Below are positions 52,613-61,478 of a DNA stretch of 64,000 bases, one piece after another. Position 1 is the first letter of the stretch; every line of letters starts with the position of its first letter. The stretch is taken from contig DLGC01000006.1 in NCBI GenBank assembly GCA_002482525.1, forward strand, positions 305-64,304. Direction: 5' to 3'. The notes below the pieces were generated by a model, which was not told where the DNA came from, did no database searches, and saw only the letters and a program-made list of their open reading frames with translations. A program made the translations under genes and the position numbers. Source of the DNA: Propionibacteriaceae bacterium UBA7704 (GTDB lineage Bacteria; Actinomycetota; Actinomycetes; Propionibacteriales; Propionibacteriaceae).

Positions 52613-54628
52613 ATGACATTGCGCCTGCCCAAAAGGCTCCTGGTCGGCAATCCGATGCGTTCCACGCAGCTTCGCGAGACGCTGCTCCCGAAACGATTAG
52701 CACTGCCGGTCTACTGCTCGGATCCCATTTCCTCCAACGCGTACGCCACCCAGGAGATCATCCTCGTCCTGGCGCTCGGCGGCGCGTCGGCGGTGCTCCT
52801 CACCCCCTGGATCGCGCTCATCGTGGTGAGCCTGCTGGCACTGGTCACCCTGAGCTACCGACAGACCATTCACGCCTATCCCAACGGCGGCGGCGCCTAC
52901 GCGGTGAGCCGAGCCAACCTGGGACGCAACGCCTCGCTGGTCGCGGCCGCAGCACTGCTGGTGGACTATGTGCTCACCGTCGCGGTCTCGGTGGCGTCCG
53001 GGGTGGAGAACCTGGTGTCGGCCTTTCCCTCGCTGCACAGCTACAGCGTGCCGCTGGCGCTGGGGTTCATCGCCATGCTCACCGTGATGAATCTGCGCGG
53101 CGTGCGGGAGTCCGGCACCCTCTTCGCGATCCCCACCTACGGATTCATCCTGAGCGTCTTCGTCATGCTCGGTGCCGGCTTCTGGAATGTCCTCAACGGA
53201 CAGCCACCGGTAGCGGAGTCCGCCCAGTTCGGCTTCTCCGGCACCAGCCCGGCCGGGGCTGCTGTCATCATCCTGCTGCTGCGAGCATTCGCCTCCGGCT
53301 GCACCTCGCTGACCGGGGTCGAAGCGGTGAGCAACGGCGTCCCCACCTTCCGCGCACCCAAGGCCCGCAATGCCTCACTCACCTTGGTGACCATGGCCGG
53401 GCTGAGCATCACCATGATGCTGGGGATCTCGGTGCTGAGCACCATTGCCGGGGTTCACCTCGCCGATGCCACGAGCGAGTTGACCAATGTTCCCGTCGGC
53501 TACGAGCAGCGCACGGTGCTCGCCCAGCTCTCCGCGGCCGTGTTCGGCAACAACAGTTGGGGCTTCTTCGCCGTCCAGGGCTTCACCACCTTGATCCTGA
53601 TCCTGGCGGCGAACACGGCTTTCAACGGGTTCCCCATCCTCGCCTCGATCCTGGCCGAGGACCGGTTCCTCCCCAAACAACTGCGACGTCGCGGTGATCG
53701 GCTGGTCTTCAGCAACGGCATCGTGATCCTGGCCGTCATCGCTGCGACTCTGATCGTCGCGTTCGACGGCTCGGTGACGCGGCTCATTCAGCTCTACATC
53801 GTGGGAGTCTTCATCTCCTTCACCCTCAGCCAGGCAGGCATGGTCGTCTACTGGCGGCGCCGTGCCAAGAAGATCGGCTGGTCGGTTCCGCTGGTCGGGT
53901 CGATGCTGGTCACCGGCATCGGCGCCGTCGCCACGTCAGTGGTGCTGATAATCGTGTTGGCCACCAAGTTCACCCACGGCGCCTATCTGGTCGTCATTGC
54001 GATGCCGATCCTGTTCGTCATGATGCTGTGGATCAATCGACACTATCGCCGGGTGTCGAAACAGCTCATGCCCAAGGCCAGCGGAATCACCCTGCCCAGC
54101 CGGACTCACGCCGTGGTTCTGATCAGTCAGTTGAACGAGCCGTCACTGAAGGCGCTGGCCTTTGCCCGCGCCATCCGGCCGTCCTCGATAACCGCGCTGC
54201 GCGTCGACACCGATGCCGACCGCACCCGCAAGCTGACCGAGGACTGGGTAGCACGAGACATCCCCATACCGCTGACCGTGGTGCAGTCGCCCTACCGCGA
54301 TCTCGTGGAACCCGTACTGAAGTATCTGGCGACCATCTCGATCGGCCCCCGAGACGTCGTGGAAGTGTTCATTCCCGAATACGTGGTCGGGCACTGGTGG
54401 GAGCAACTCCTGCACAACCAGAGCGCTCTGCGGCTGAAGACCCGCCTGCTGTACATGCCCGGCGTCATGGTGACCAGCGTGCCGTTCCACCTGAAGTCGG
54501 CCACCCCCTACGCCCTGGATCGTCCCGGATCGGGGGCCGGCACCTCCGATCACGCCCCTCACGCACGCGAGAATTCGGTGATGTCCAGCAGCGATGAGGC
54601 ACCCCATCTGGCAAGCTCAAGGAGGTGA
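52613..54628 (+). CDS. APC-superfamily potassium transporter (KimA-like)
   Basis: About 671 residues: twelve membrane helices (about 30-470) and a cytoplasmic C-terminal universal-stress-like domain (about 500-640). The segment LALPVYCSDPISSNAYATQE is typical of the KimA/YdaO family, where the equivalent sequence lines the K+ site. It probably imports K+ with protons. ATG 52613 is preferred; the frame extends 84 bases upstream. It is coupled to a KdpD/KdpE-like pair by a 4-base overlap, supporting a potassium role rather than amino-acid transport. Confidence 0.78.
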   Translation: MTLRLPKRLLVGNPMRSTQLRETLLPKRLALPVYCSDPISSNAYATQEIILVLALGGASAVLLTPWIALIVVSLLALVTLSYRQTIHAYPNGGGAYAVSRANLGRNASLVAAAALLVDYVLTVAVSVASGVENLVSAFPSLHSYSVPLALGFIAMLTVMNLRGVRESGTLFAIPTYGFILSVFVMLGAGFWNVLNGQPPVAESAQFGFSGTSPAGAAVIILLLRAFASGCTSLTGVEAVSNGVPTFRAPKARNASLTLVTMAGLSITMMLGISVLSTIAGVHLADATSELTNVPVGYEQRTVLAQLSAAVFGNNSWGFFAVQGFTTLILILAANTAFNGFPILASILAEDRFLPKQLRRRGDRLVFSNGIVILAVIAATLIVAFDGSVTRLIQLYIVGVFISFTLSQAGMVVYWRRRAKKIGWSVPLVGSMLVTGIGAVATSVVLIIVLATKFTHGAYLVVIAMPILFVMMLWINRHYRRVSKQLMPKASGITLPSRTHAVVLISQLNEPSLKALAFARAIRPSSITALRVDTDADRTRKLTEDWVARDIPIPLTVVQSPYRDLVEPVLKYLATISIGPRDVVEVFIPEYVVGHWWEQLLHNQSALRLKTRLLYMPGVMVTSVPFHLKSATPYALDRPGSGAGTSDHAPHARENSVMSSSDEAPHLASSRR

Positions 54629-56004
54629 ACGAGCAGATCAGTCGCCCGGCCGGCGGGCTGGGCTCCCAGCGCAAGCTCTCCGGCTTCGCCGTGGCCATCG
54701 TGGTTCCGATCCTGCTGACCATCGTGCTGGTGCCCTATCGCCAAACTCTGGGCCTGGACACCGTGCTGCTGTTGTTCGTATTGGCCAGCGTGGTCGCTTC
54801 GGTGCTCGGCGGTGTGCTGCCTGCGCTGGTCGCGTCGGTGGTGAGCTTCACCGTGGCGAACTTCTTCTTCACCCAGCCCTACGCAACCCTGACCGTCGCC
54901 AGCGTCACCGAACTGATCGACCTGGTGATCTTCTTCGCCGTGGCCGTACTCGTGGGCGTAGTCACCGAGATCGGTGCCCGGGCGCGCGGACGCGCTGAGC
55001 GGGCCCGCATCGAGGCCGAGTGGCTGGCCGATCTCGGGAATCAGGATCAACAGCCGCAATCGGTGGAACGTGCCCTGGGCCGGGCACGAGTCATGTTCGG
55101 CATGAACCAAGTGCAGTTGGCCTCCACCGAGGAGGTCCTCGCCAGCACCGGAGAGCGGAGGGCCGGCGACATCGAGATCCTCGTCCCGGCCACAGCCGAC
55201 CTGGTGGTGCGCCTGTACGGCCCCGAACGCCTCGGAGTCGACCGCAAACTCCTGGGCTCCATGGCGCAAACCGCGGCACGGTTGTGGCGCACCGAGCAAT
55301 TGGGAGAGCAGGCCCGCCGCGCCGAGGAGCTGTCGCACATCGACCGGCTCCGGGCCAGCCTGCTTGCCGCCGTCGGTCACGACCTGCGCAATCCACTGGC
55401 CGCGATCACGGTGGCAGCCGAGACCCTGCGTCAAGAGGGCATCGAGCTGTCACCCCGCGACCAGGCTGAGTTGCTCGACACCATCGAGGAACACACTCAG
55501 CGCCTCAACCACATCATCGGCAACCTGCTCGACGCGAGCCGCCTGCGCGCCGGTGCGGTCTCGGTGCACCCGCAATCGACCGACCTGCTGGAGGTGCTCA
55601 CGGGAGTGCTCGGCACGGGCGGGAACCGCGTCGAATTGGCGATCGCCGATGACCTGCCCGCCTTCCTCGCCGATCCCGGGCTGTTGGAACGAGTGTTAGC
55701 GAATCTGGTGGACAATGCCGATCGGCACGTCACCGATGGCGGAACAATCACTATCGAGGCGTACCAGGACGGTGCGCAGGTCGCGATCAGCGTCATTGAC
55801 CACGGCAAAGGTGTTCCACCGGAGCGCTACGACGATATCTTCGCGCCGTTCCAGCATTTCAACGACCAGGTGACCACCGGCGTGGGGTTGGGGCTGGCAA
55901 TAGCGCGCGGTTTCACCGAGGCCATGAACGGAACGCTGAGCCCGTCATCGACACCGGGTGGAGGCTTGACGATGACCGTCAGGTTGGAGGTGGCTGGTGA
56001 CTAG
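54625..56004 (+). CDS. KdpD-like sensor histidine kinase lacking the N-terminal sensor
   Basis: 459 residues. DUF4118 four-helix membrane module (about 18-115; NFFFTQPYATLTV is a KdpD hallmark), a GAF-like linker, then HisKA with GHDLRNPLAA (His252), and HATPase with NLVDNADRH, DHGKGVPP and GVGLGLAIA. The KdpD N-terminal nucleotide-binding and USP domains are absent, which makes it half the size of E. coli KdpD. GTG start overlaps the transporter stop (GTGA). It probably senses K+ limitation and phosphorylates the downstream regulator. Confidence 0.88.
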   Translation: MNEQISRPAGGLGSQRKLSGFAVAIVVPILLTIVLVPYRQTLGLDTVLLLFVLASVVASVLGGVLPALVASVVSFTVANFFFTQPYATLTVASVTELIDLVIFFAVAVLVGVVTEIGARARGRAERARIEAEWLADLGNQDQQPQSVERALGRARVMFGMNQVQLASTEEVLASTGERRAGDIEILVPATADLVVRLYGPERLGVDRKLLGSMAQTAARLWRTEQLGEQARRAEELSHIDRLRASLLAAVGHDLRNPLAAITVAAETLRQEGIELSPRDQAELLDTIEEHTQRLNHIIGNLLDASRLRAGAVSVHPQSTDLLEVLTGVLGTGGNRVELAIADDLPAFLADPGLLERVLANLVDNADRHVTDGGTITIEAYQDGAQVAISVIDHGKGVPPERYDDIFAPFQHFNDQVTTGVGLGLAIARGFTEAMNGTLSPSSTPGGGLTMTVRLEVAGD

Positions 56005-56677
56005 GCTGCTGATCGTCGAGGATGAGCCCGCCCTGCGCCGCGCGCTCGTCATCAACCTCAAGGCCCGCGGCTATGAGGTCGACGATGCCGGCGGTGGCGC
56101 CGCAGCGCTGCGCACTGCCGCGGCGACCCCGCCAGACCTCGTGGTCCTTGATCTGGGCCTTCCCGACATCGACGGCACCGAGGTGATCACCGGACTACGC
56201 GGCTGGACGGACGTGCCGATCATCGTGTTGTCGGCTCGCGACGCCCAGTCCCAGAAGGTTCAGGCTCTCGACGTCGGCGCCGATGACTACATGACCAAAC
56301 CATTCGGTATGGATGAACTCACCGCCCGCATCCGCGCCGCACTGCGCCGCGCCGAGGCGACCGATCTCACCTCAGACCCTGTTGTGACCACGGCCTCGTT
56401 CACCCTCGACCTGGTCGCGAAGCGTGCCCTTCGGCGAGGCCAAGAGGTCCGCCTGACTCCCACCGAATGGCATCTGGTGGAGCTCCTGGTGCGCCATCCT
56501 GGCGCCCTGGTGTCCAGTTCCCAGCTCCTCGCGGAGGTCTGGGGACCGAACTACACCACAGAGACCAACTACCTGCGCGTCTATTTTGCGCAGCTGCGCC
56601 GCAAGCTTGAAGACACGCCGAGTCTGCCGCGCCACTTCATCACCGAGCCCGGTGTCGGCTATCGATTTGAGCCGTGA
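55997..56677 (+). CDS. KdpE-like OmpR-family response regulator
   Basis: 226 residues. Receiver domain with the phosphoacceptor Asp52 in VVLDLGLPDIDG and the conserved Lys in YMTKPFGMDEL, then a winged-helix DNA-binding domain ending TNYLRVYFAQLRRKLE. GTG start overlapping the kinase by 8 bases. No kdpFABC genes are in the window, so its nearest target is the KimA-like gene of its own operon. Confidence 0.9.
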   Translation: MTRLLIVEDEPALRRALVINLKARGYEVDDAGGGAAALRTAAATPPDLVVLDLGLPDIDGTEVITGLRGWTDVPIIVLSARDAQSQKVQALDVGADDYMTKPFGMDELTARIRAALRRAEATDLTSDPVVTTASFTLDLVAKRALRRGQEVRLTPTEWHLVELLVRHPGALVSSSQLLAEVWGPNYTTETNYLRVYFAQLRRKLEDTPSLPRHFITEPGVGYRFEP

Positions 56678-56704
56678 CCGGGGAGCTGCCCGGTCGAACC
56701 GGCC

Positions 56705-57556
56705 TCAGCCGACCGCGCGCAGCGTCTCCAGAATCGGGCTGGTCGGCCGACCCAACAGGGCCGAGAGGTCCCCGGTCACGCCCGCGAGTTCTCCCGCGGC
56801 GATCGCCGCATCAACCCCGAGGATGAAGCCGATGACGCCGGCATCCAGCCCTGCTGCGGCCAGCACGTCACTCTTCTCCGCCGCGCTCACGTGGCGTGCC
56901 ACAACCGGGCGTCCGAGTGCGGTCGCGAAGTCGGCTGCCAACTCATCGAAGCTCCAGGCGACATCACCGGTGAGGGTCAACGTCTGTCCCACCTGCGATC
57001 CGGCCAACACCACTGCGGCGGCCTCGGCCAACTCGGTGCGTGCGGCACTGGCTACGCGTCCCTGCCCTGCGGCGGTGAGGATCTCGCCAGTCTGGGCGGC
57101 GGCGCCGAGGTCGGCCAGGTAGTTCTCGTGGTACCAGTTGTTGCGCAGGATGACGTGTGCCAGTCCGGAGGCGGCCAGCGCCTGTTCGGTGGCCCAATGC
57201 TCGGGCGCGACCGGATTGATGGAGGTATCGGCACCGGGCGCGCTGGTGTACACCAACCGGCCCACCCCCGCAGTCTTGGCGGCATCGATGACGGCCTGAT
57301 GCTGTTGGGCGCGCTTGCCGAACTCGTTGCCCGAGACCAGCAGCAGCGAGTCGACCCCTGCCAGCGCCGACGGCAGTTCGTCGGGCTGGTTGTAGTCGAA
57401 GACGCGCACCGTCACACCTTTGGCGGCGAGGCCGTCGGCGGCATCGGGACGCCGCACCAGAGCGACAATCTGATCTGCCGGCGTCCCTCGACGCAGCAGG
57501 TGTTCGACGACGAGGCCTCCGAGGTGGCCAGTGGCACCGGTAACGGCGAGAGTCAT
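56705..57556 (-). CDS. NmrA/QorB-like NAD(P)-binding quinone oxidoreductase
   Basis: 283 residues of the atypical SDR family. Cofactor motif TGATGHLGGLVVEHL at the N-terminus, then LVRRPDAADGLAAKG for phosphate recognition. YTSAPGADTS and LRNNWYHENYL are the QorB/NmrA-type signatures. Probably an NAD(P)H-dependent quinone reductase or redox sensor. It is controlled by the divergent HxlR gene, a common pairing. Confidence 0.85.
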   Translation of the reverse strand: MTLAVTGATGHLGGLVVEHLLRRGTPADQIVALVRRPDAADGLAAKGVTVRVFDYNQPDELPSALAGVDSLLLVSGNEFGKRAQQHQAVIDAAKTAGVGRLVYTSAPGADTSINPVAPEHWATEQALAASGLAHVILRNNWYHENYLADLGAAAQTGEILTAAGQGRVASAARTELAEAAAVVLAGSQVGQTLTLTGDVAWSFDELAADFATALGRPVVARHVSAAEKSDVLAAAGLDAGVIGFILGVDAAIAAGELAGVTGDLSALLGRPTSPILETLRAVG

Positions 57557-57631
57557 GATCTTCTCCTGGGGTAGTTTGCTTACTAACAGTTAGCACTATA
57601 CTCCTGTTAGGAACTTTGCCAAGGGGTGACC
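57557..57631. promoter_or_regulatory. HxlR operator region
   Basis: 75 bases between the QorB-like and HxlR genes with a perfect palindrome CTAACAGTTAG (57583-57593), preceded by TTACTAAC and followed 10 bases later by CCTGTTAGG. The repeated TTAG/CTAA half-sites are what redox-sensing HxlR/QorR proteins recognise in other actinobacteria. A ribosome binding site AAGGGG (57621-57626) serves the HxlR gene. Confidence 0.65.
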
Positions 57632-57985
57632 ATGACCGGAGCATTCGACGCTTTCAGCCCGCTGTGTCCGTCGCGATCCGTCGTCGACGATGTGACCGAC
57701 CGCTGGCCCGCACTGGTGCTGATCGCTCTGCTAGAAAAGCCGCACCGTTTCGCCGAGGCGGCGCGCACGGTTGGCGGCATCAGCGACCGCATGCTTTCCC
57801 GCACTCTGACCACCCTGGTGGCCGATGGTTTGGTCGTGCGAACCGACCACGGCGAACAGCACGTCGAGTACGAACTCAGTGCTTCCGGACATCACATCGC
57901 TACTGCCCTGAAAGGCGTTGTGACGGCGGTCTACGACGTAATGCCCGAGATCCTGCAAGCCAAGGCGATCGCAGCCTCAGCGTGA
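57632..57985 (+). CDS. HxlR-family transcriptional regulator
   Basis: 117 residues, a single winged helix: Cys14 in the N-terminal CPSRSVVDDVTDRWPALVL segment, then FAEAARTVGGISDRMLSRTL. The family's conserved N-terminal cysteine, used as a redox or electrophile sensor in HypR and QorR, is present. ATG 57632 behind AAGGGG. It probably represses the divergent QorB-like gene until oxidised. Confidence 0.88.
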   Translation: MTGAFDAFSPLCPSRSVVDDVTDRWPALVLIALLEKPHRFAEAARTVGGISDRMLSRTLTTLVADGLVVRTDHGEQHVEYELSASGHHIATALKGVVTAVYDVMPEILQAKAIAASA

Positions 57986-59338
57986 TTCGGTCTCGTCGGA
58001 TTCTGCAACGGCATCGGGATAGGCGAGAGCCACAGCCAGAGGGTGCACGAGGGTTCCACCTAATCCCTGACGGTCACCGTGCAACGCGATCCGCGCAGCC
58101 GCGGGGTCACTGCTGGCCTCGACCCTGTGGACGAGCTCAGCACGCAGCGTCTCCAACTCGTTTCGGCGTTCTTCGGGCACATCGGCCAACAAGTCACCCA
58201 GCAGCACCATCAGTCGACGGGTCACCTGCGGCTGACCGATACCAAAGGTCATGATCTCCAGCAGCCCCAACAGCACCACATCAGACCAACTCGGCACACG
58301 AACGAGCACCTCACCGGTACCGGCAGTGATCCGCAGGTCACCGAGCTGCTGGTGCGCTGCAACCCGCAGCACACCTTCGATCTCGTCAAGGGACCGCACC
58401 GCGGTCGTCGGATCGTTGATCGCTGGCGACAACGCCCGGATCGCGACATCGACGAGCAGCCGCAGCGAGTAGAAGGCGTCGTAGCGCAGCGAACGCTCCT
58501 GGTCGACGATGATCGCCGTCGCCAAGCCCGAGGCGACGGCCGGCGGCACCGGAGAGTCGTCGGCGCCAGCAACCCACATCAGGGGCGAACCCACCGTTAC
58601 TGCGTCACCAATCTGCACCCGCAGCGCGATCCGCAGTCCACGTCGCCGGGCGACGCCGCGCAGCATGCGCAGATCGACCGCTACTACCTGGCCGGCGCGG
58701 CCACTGCGCACCACCAGCGGCGCGGCAACGAACTCAGTTCCCGAGTCAGGGGCATAGGCACCCATCCCTGCCAACTGGGCCTCCCGGCGCAGCAACTGGC
58801 GGCGAGCCTGGCGTCCGAATGCGGCCAGAACGGCATCAACACGCATGCGTCCGCCAACGGAGTGCAACAAGGCGATGAAACCGGCCAAGCTCACCATCAG
58901 CAGCCCGAGCGCAGCCAGAATCGTCACGATCGGCACGAACTGCGACCGCCCCGATGAACCGACATCGAGCAGGCTCAAGAAGGTGAAGGTGACGGTAGCC
59001 AGAAAGATCCCCAGGATGACCTGCGTCGATCGGGCCCGCAAGAAATGCGACACCGCCCTCGGCGAATACTGCGAAGAGCCGAACTGAAGCAAGAGGACCA
59101 CGAAGGAAAAGACGAAGCCGGTGAAGGTGATCATGCCGCCGCCGACGGCACCCAGCAGCGACAGCGCCGAGGAGGTCGAGACTTCGGTCTGGGCACCAGC
59201 GTCGAGGCTGTCCAGCCAATCGTCGATCCCGCTGACCACACCGTTGAGCCAGACACCGGCAATCACCCCGAGCACCGGAATCACCCACGATGCACGCTCC
59301 CACCACAAGCGCAGCCGGGCCAGTCCCAGGCGGTTCAT
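57977..59338 (-). CDS. DUF2254 membrane protein
   Basis: 453 residues with four N-terminal helices (about 15-165) and a soluble C-terminal portion. The segment GGMITFTGFVFSFVVLLLQF is the DUF2254 signature, and ALSPAINDPTTAVRSLDEI recurs in the family. The function is unknown. It overlaps the end of the convergent HxlR gene by 9 bases. Confidence 0.88.
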   Translation of the reverse strand: MNRLGLARLRLWWERASWVIPVLGVIAGVWLNGVVSGIDDWLDSLDAGAQTEVSTSSALSLLGAVGGGMITFTGFVFSFVVLLLQFGSSQYSPRAVSHFLRARSTQVILGIFLATVTFTFLSLLDVGSSGRSQFVPIVTILAALGLLMVSLAGFIALLHSVGGRMRVDAVLAAFGRQARRQLLRREAQLAGMGAYAPDSGTEFVAAPLVVRSGRAGQVVAVDLRMLRGVARRRGLRIALRVQIGDAVTVGSPLMWVAGADDSPVPPAVASGLATAIIVDQERSLRYDAFYSLRLLVDVAIRALSPAINDPTTAVRSLDEIEGVLRVAAHQQLGDLRITAGTGEVLVRVPSWSDVVLLGLLEIMTFGIGQPQVTRRLMVLLGDLLADVPEERRNELETLRAELVHRVEASSDPAAARIALHGDRQGLGGTLVHPLAVALAYPDAVAESDETESR

Positions 59339-59450
59339 CGGTGCCCTTTCGCTCGGACTCGTTCCTCGTCATGCATTCGGTGCCCGGCTCCAGTGTGCAA
59401 TACCTCGGCCCGCACAGGCAGCATCGACATTCCGTCCGGTAGGCGGCGAG

Positions 59451-60101
59451 TCAGTGCAGCACCCGAATCGCATTCTGCAAGGCCACCGACAACTCATAGA
59501 CCGCGCCCTCTACATCGATCTGCTGCCGTTCGGCGTGCCAGCCGACGCTGGCCCCCGGCATGAGTTGCATGCCGGCGAGTTCCAGCAGGTGTGTTGGGTC
59601 AGCGTCGCTGACGCGAGCGATTCGGTACTGCCCCGACGGAGCGTCCGGCAACGGGACTGAGGCGTGGGGAAGTTCGACCACACCGTCCACACTCGGAATG
59701 GGATCTCCGTGCGGGTCAATCCTCGGTCTCCCCAAACGAAGGTCGATCCGACGCAGCAGCTCCTCCGACACCGCATGTTCCAGCCGCTCAGCCTCGTCGT
59801 GCACCTCATCCCACGCATAGCCGAGTTCGGTAGCGAGAAAGGTCTCCAAGAGTCGATGTCGACGCACCATCGCGACCGCAAGGCGCTGCCCAAGCTCGGT
59901 GAGTTCAGCCGGCCGGTAGGGCTGATAGCTCAGCAGCCCTTGGCCTTCGAGTCGGCGCAGCGTGACTGACACGTTCGCCGACGTCGTGTCGAATCGTCGG
60001 GCCAGCCCCGTGGTCGTGATCGGCGGGTCCCCCCACTCTGTGGCCGACCAGATGACCTTCAGGTAGTCCTGGGCGACCGGCGTCAGCTCCTCAACCTCCA
60101 T
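59451..60101 (-). CDS. mntR: DtxR/MntR-family manganese- or iron-dependent regulator
   Basis: 216 residues. Winged helix (TPVAQDYLKVIW, GLARRFDTTSANVSVTLRRL), metal and dimerisation domain with RRHRLLETFLATELGYAWDE and VHDEAERLEHAVSEEL ligands, and a C-terminal FeoA/SH3-like domain. It represses metal import when metal is bound. ATG 60101 overlaps the transporter stop (TGATG), so it is made with the NRAMP transporter and should bind the operator ahead of it at 61360-61379. Mn2+ specificity is inferred from the partner. Confidence 0.87.
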   Translation of the reverse strand: MEVEELTPVAQDYLKVIWSATEWGDPPITTTGLARRFDTTSANVSVTLRRLEGQGLLSYQPYRPAELTELGQRLAVAMVRRHRLLETFLATELGYAWDEVHDEAERLEHAVSEELLRRIDLRLGRPRIDPHGDPIPSVDGVVELPHASVPLPDAPSGQYRIARVSDADPTHLLELAGMQLMPGASVGWHAERQQIDVEGAVYELSVALQNAIRVLH

Positions 60102-61357
60102 CAGCCCAACCCCGCAATCGTCAGCACGATCAGTGCCACATTCAGGGCCACGATAAGCCCCACGACGATCCAGGACACCACCTTCAAACCGATCGGATTC
60201 GCCATGGATCCCATCACCGAGGAGCTGCTGGTGAGCAGTACCAACGGGATCAGGGCGAACGGAATGCCGAAACTCAGCAGGACCTGGCTGAGCACCAGGG
60301 CCCAGGTGGGATTCACGCCCAACCCCAGAATGATCAGTGCCGGAATCAGCGTCACCGCACGTCGGATCAGCATGGGCACCCGCACCTTCAACAGCCCCGC
60401 CATGATCGACGCCCCGGCGTAACATCCCACCGAGGTGGACGCCAACCCTGAGGCGAGCAGGCCTACGGCGAACAGGGCGGCCACCACCGGACCCAGCGTC
60501 GTTGCGATGAGCTGATGGGCGCCTTCAATGGAGTCGGTGCCCGCCACCCCGGCAAAGTTGGCCGCCGCCAGCAGCAGCATGGCGACATTGACCGTGCCGG
60601 CGATGAGCATGGAGACGAACACATCCCACCGAGTGGCCTGCAGCATTCTGGGCAGTTCGGCGGGCTTGGGATGGTGCCGGTCGCGGGCCAGCGCAGAGTG
60701 AACGTAAATGGCGTGCGGCATCACGGTGGCGCCCAGCAGGCCAGCGGCGAGCAGCACCGATTCACCCCCGTCGAAGCGCGGTATCAACCCGGCCGCCACT
60801 TGACCCCAGGACACGTCGGAGACGAACAACCCGGCGGTGAAGCCGATGGTGATCACCAGCAGGAGCCCCATCACCACGAACTCGAACGACTTCTGACCAC
60901 GCCGATTCTGCAAGCTGAGTAGCAGCATCGACACGACGCCGACGATGACCCCGCCCAGCAGCAGCGGCACACCGAACAAGATCCACAGTGCGATAGCCCC
61001 ACCCAGCACTTCGGCGAGATCAGTGGCCACGGCTACCAACTCGGCTTGTAGCCAGTAGGCGATCCGTGGCAGGCGGCGCATCCGCTCACCGAGCAGCTCC
61101 GGAAGGCTGCGTCCAGTCACCAGGCCCGCTTTGGCCGACAGGTACTGCACCAGCATCGCCGAGGCGTTCGCCAACACCACGACCCACACCAACAGGTAGC
61201 CGAAGCGAGAACCCGCGGTCAGGTTGGCGGCGACATTTCCCGGATCGACATAGGCGATCGCGGCCACGAATGCCGGACCCCACAACCACGACACCCGCCG
61301 GGAGCGTCGCGGTGAGCGTGGATCATCCTCGATGACGGCGACGATCGGGGCACTCAT
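60101..61357 (-). CDS. mntH: NRAMP-family Mn2+/Fe2+ transporter
   Basis: 418 residues, eleven helices. The metal site is in DPGN (Asp38 and Asn41) of helix 1 and in the MPHAIYVHS segment (Met near 217) of helix 6. It imports Mn2+ with protons. ATG 61357 is supported by the DPGN spacing. It has no ribosome binding site, so a leaderless transcript is likely, and the palindromic operator lies only 3 bases upstream of the start. It forms an operon with the MntR-like gene. Confidence 0.92.
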   Translation of the reverse strand: MSAPIVAVIEDDPRSPRRSRRVSWLWGPAFVAAIAYVDPGNVAANLTAGSRFGYLLVWVVVLANASAMLVQYLSAKAGLVTGRSLPELLGERMRRLPRIAYWLQAELVAVATDLAEVLGGAIALWILFGVPLLLGGVIVGVVSMLLLSLQNRRGQKSFEFVVMGLLLVITIGFTAGLFVSDVSWGQVAAGLIPRFDGGESVLLAAGLLGATVMPHAIYVHSALARDRHHPKPAELPRMLQATRWDVFVSMLIAGTVNVAMLLLAAANFAGVAGTDSIEGAHQLIATTLGPVVAALFAVGLLASGLASTSVGCYAGASIMAGLLKVRVPMLIRRAVTLIPALIILGLGVNPTWALVLSQVLLSFGIPFALIPLVLLTSSSSVMGSMANPIGLKVVSWIVVGLIVALNVALIVLTIAGLG

Positions 61358-61359
61358 AG

Positions 61360-61379
61360 AAGTTAAGGTACCTTTACTT
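61360..61379. promoter_or_regulatory. MntR/DtxR-type operator
   Basis: A 20-base palindrome, AAGTTAAGGTACCTTTACTT (61360-61379), with only one mismatched pair and the perfect core AAGGTACCTT (61365-61374). It sits directly before the NRAMP start, so binding would block transcription start. It is likely bound by the regulator encoded in the same operon. Confidence 0.75.
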
Positions 61380-61478
61380 TCTGACTCCCGGGGCGGTCTC
61401 AGCCGAATTGCCGTCATTGAGCCCCCGAAGACCACTCACTGCTCCAATGAGAGAATCGGCTCGACCCCAGGAGTCCTC

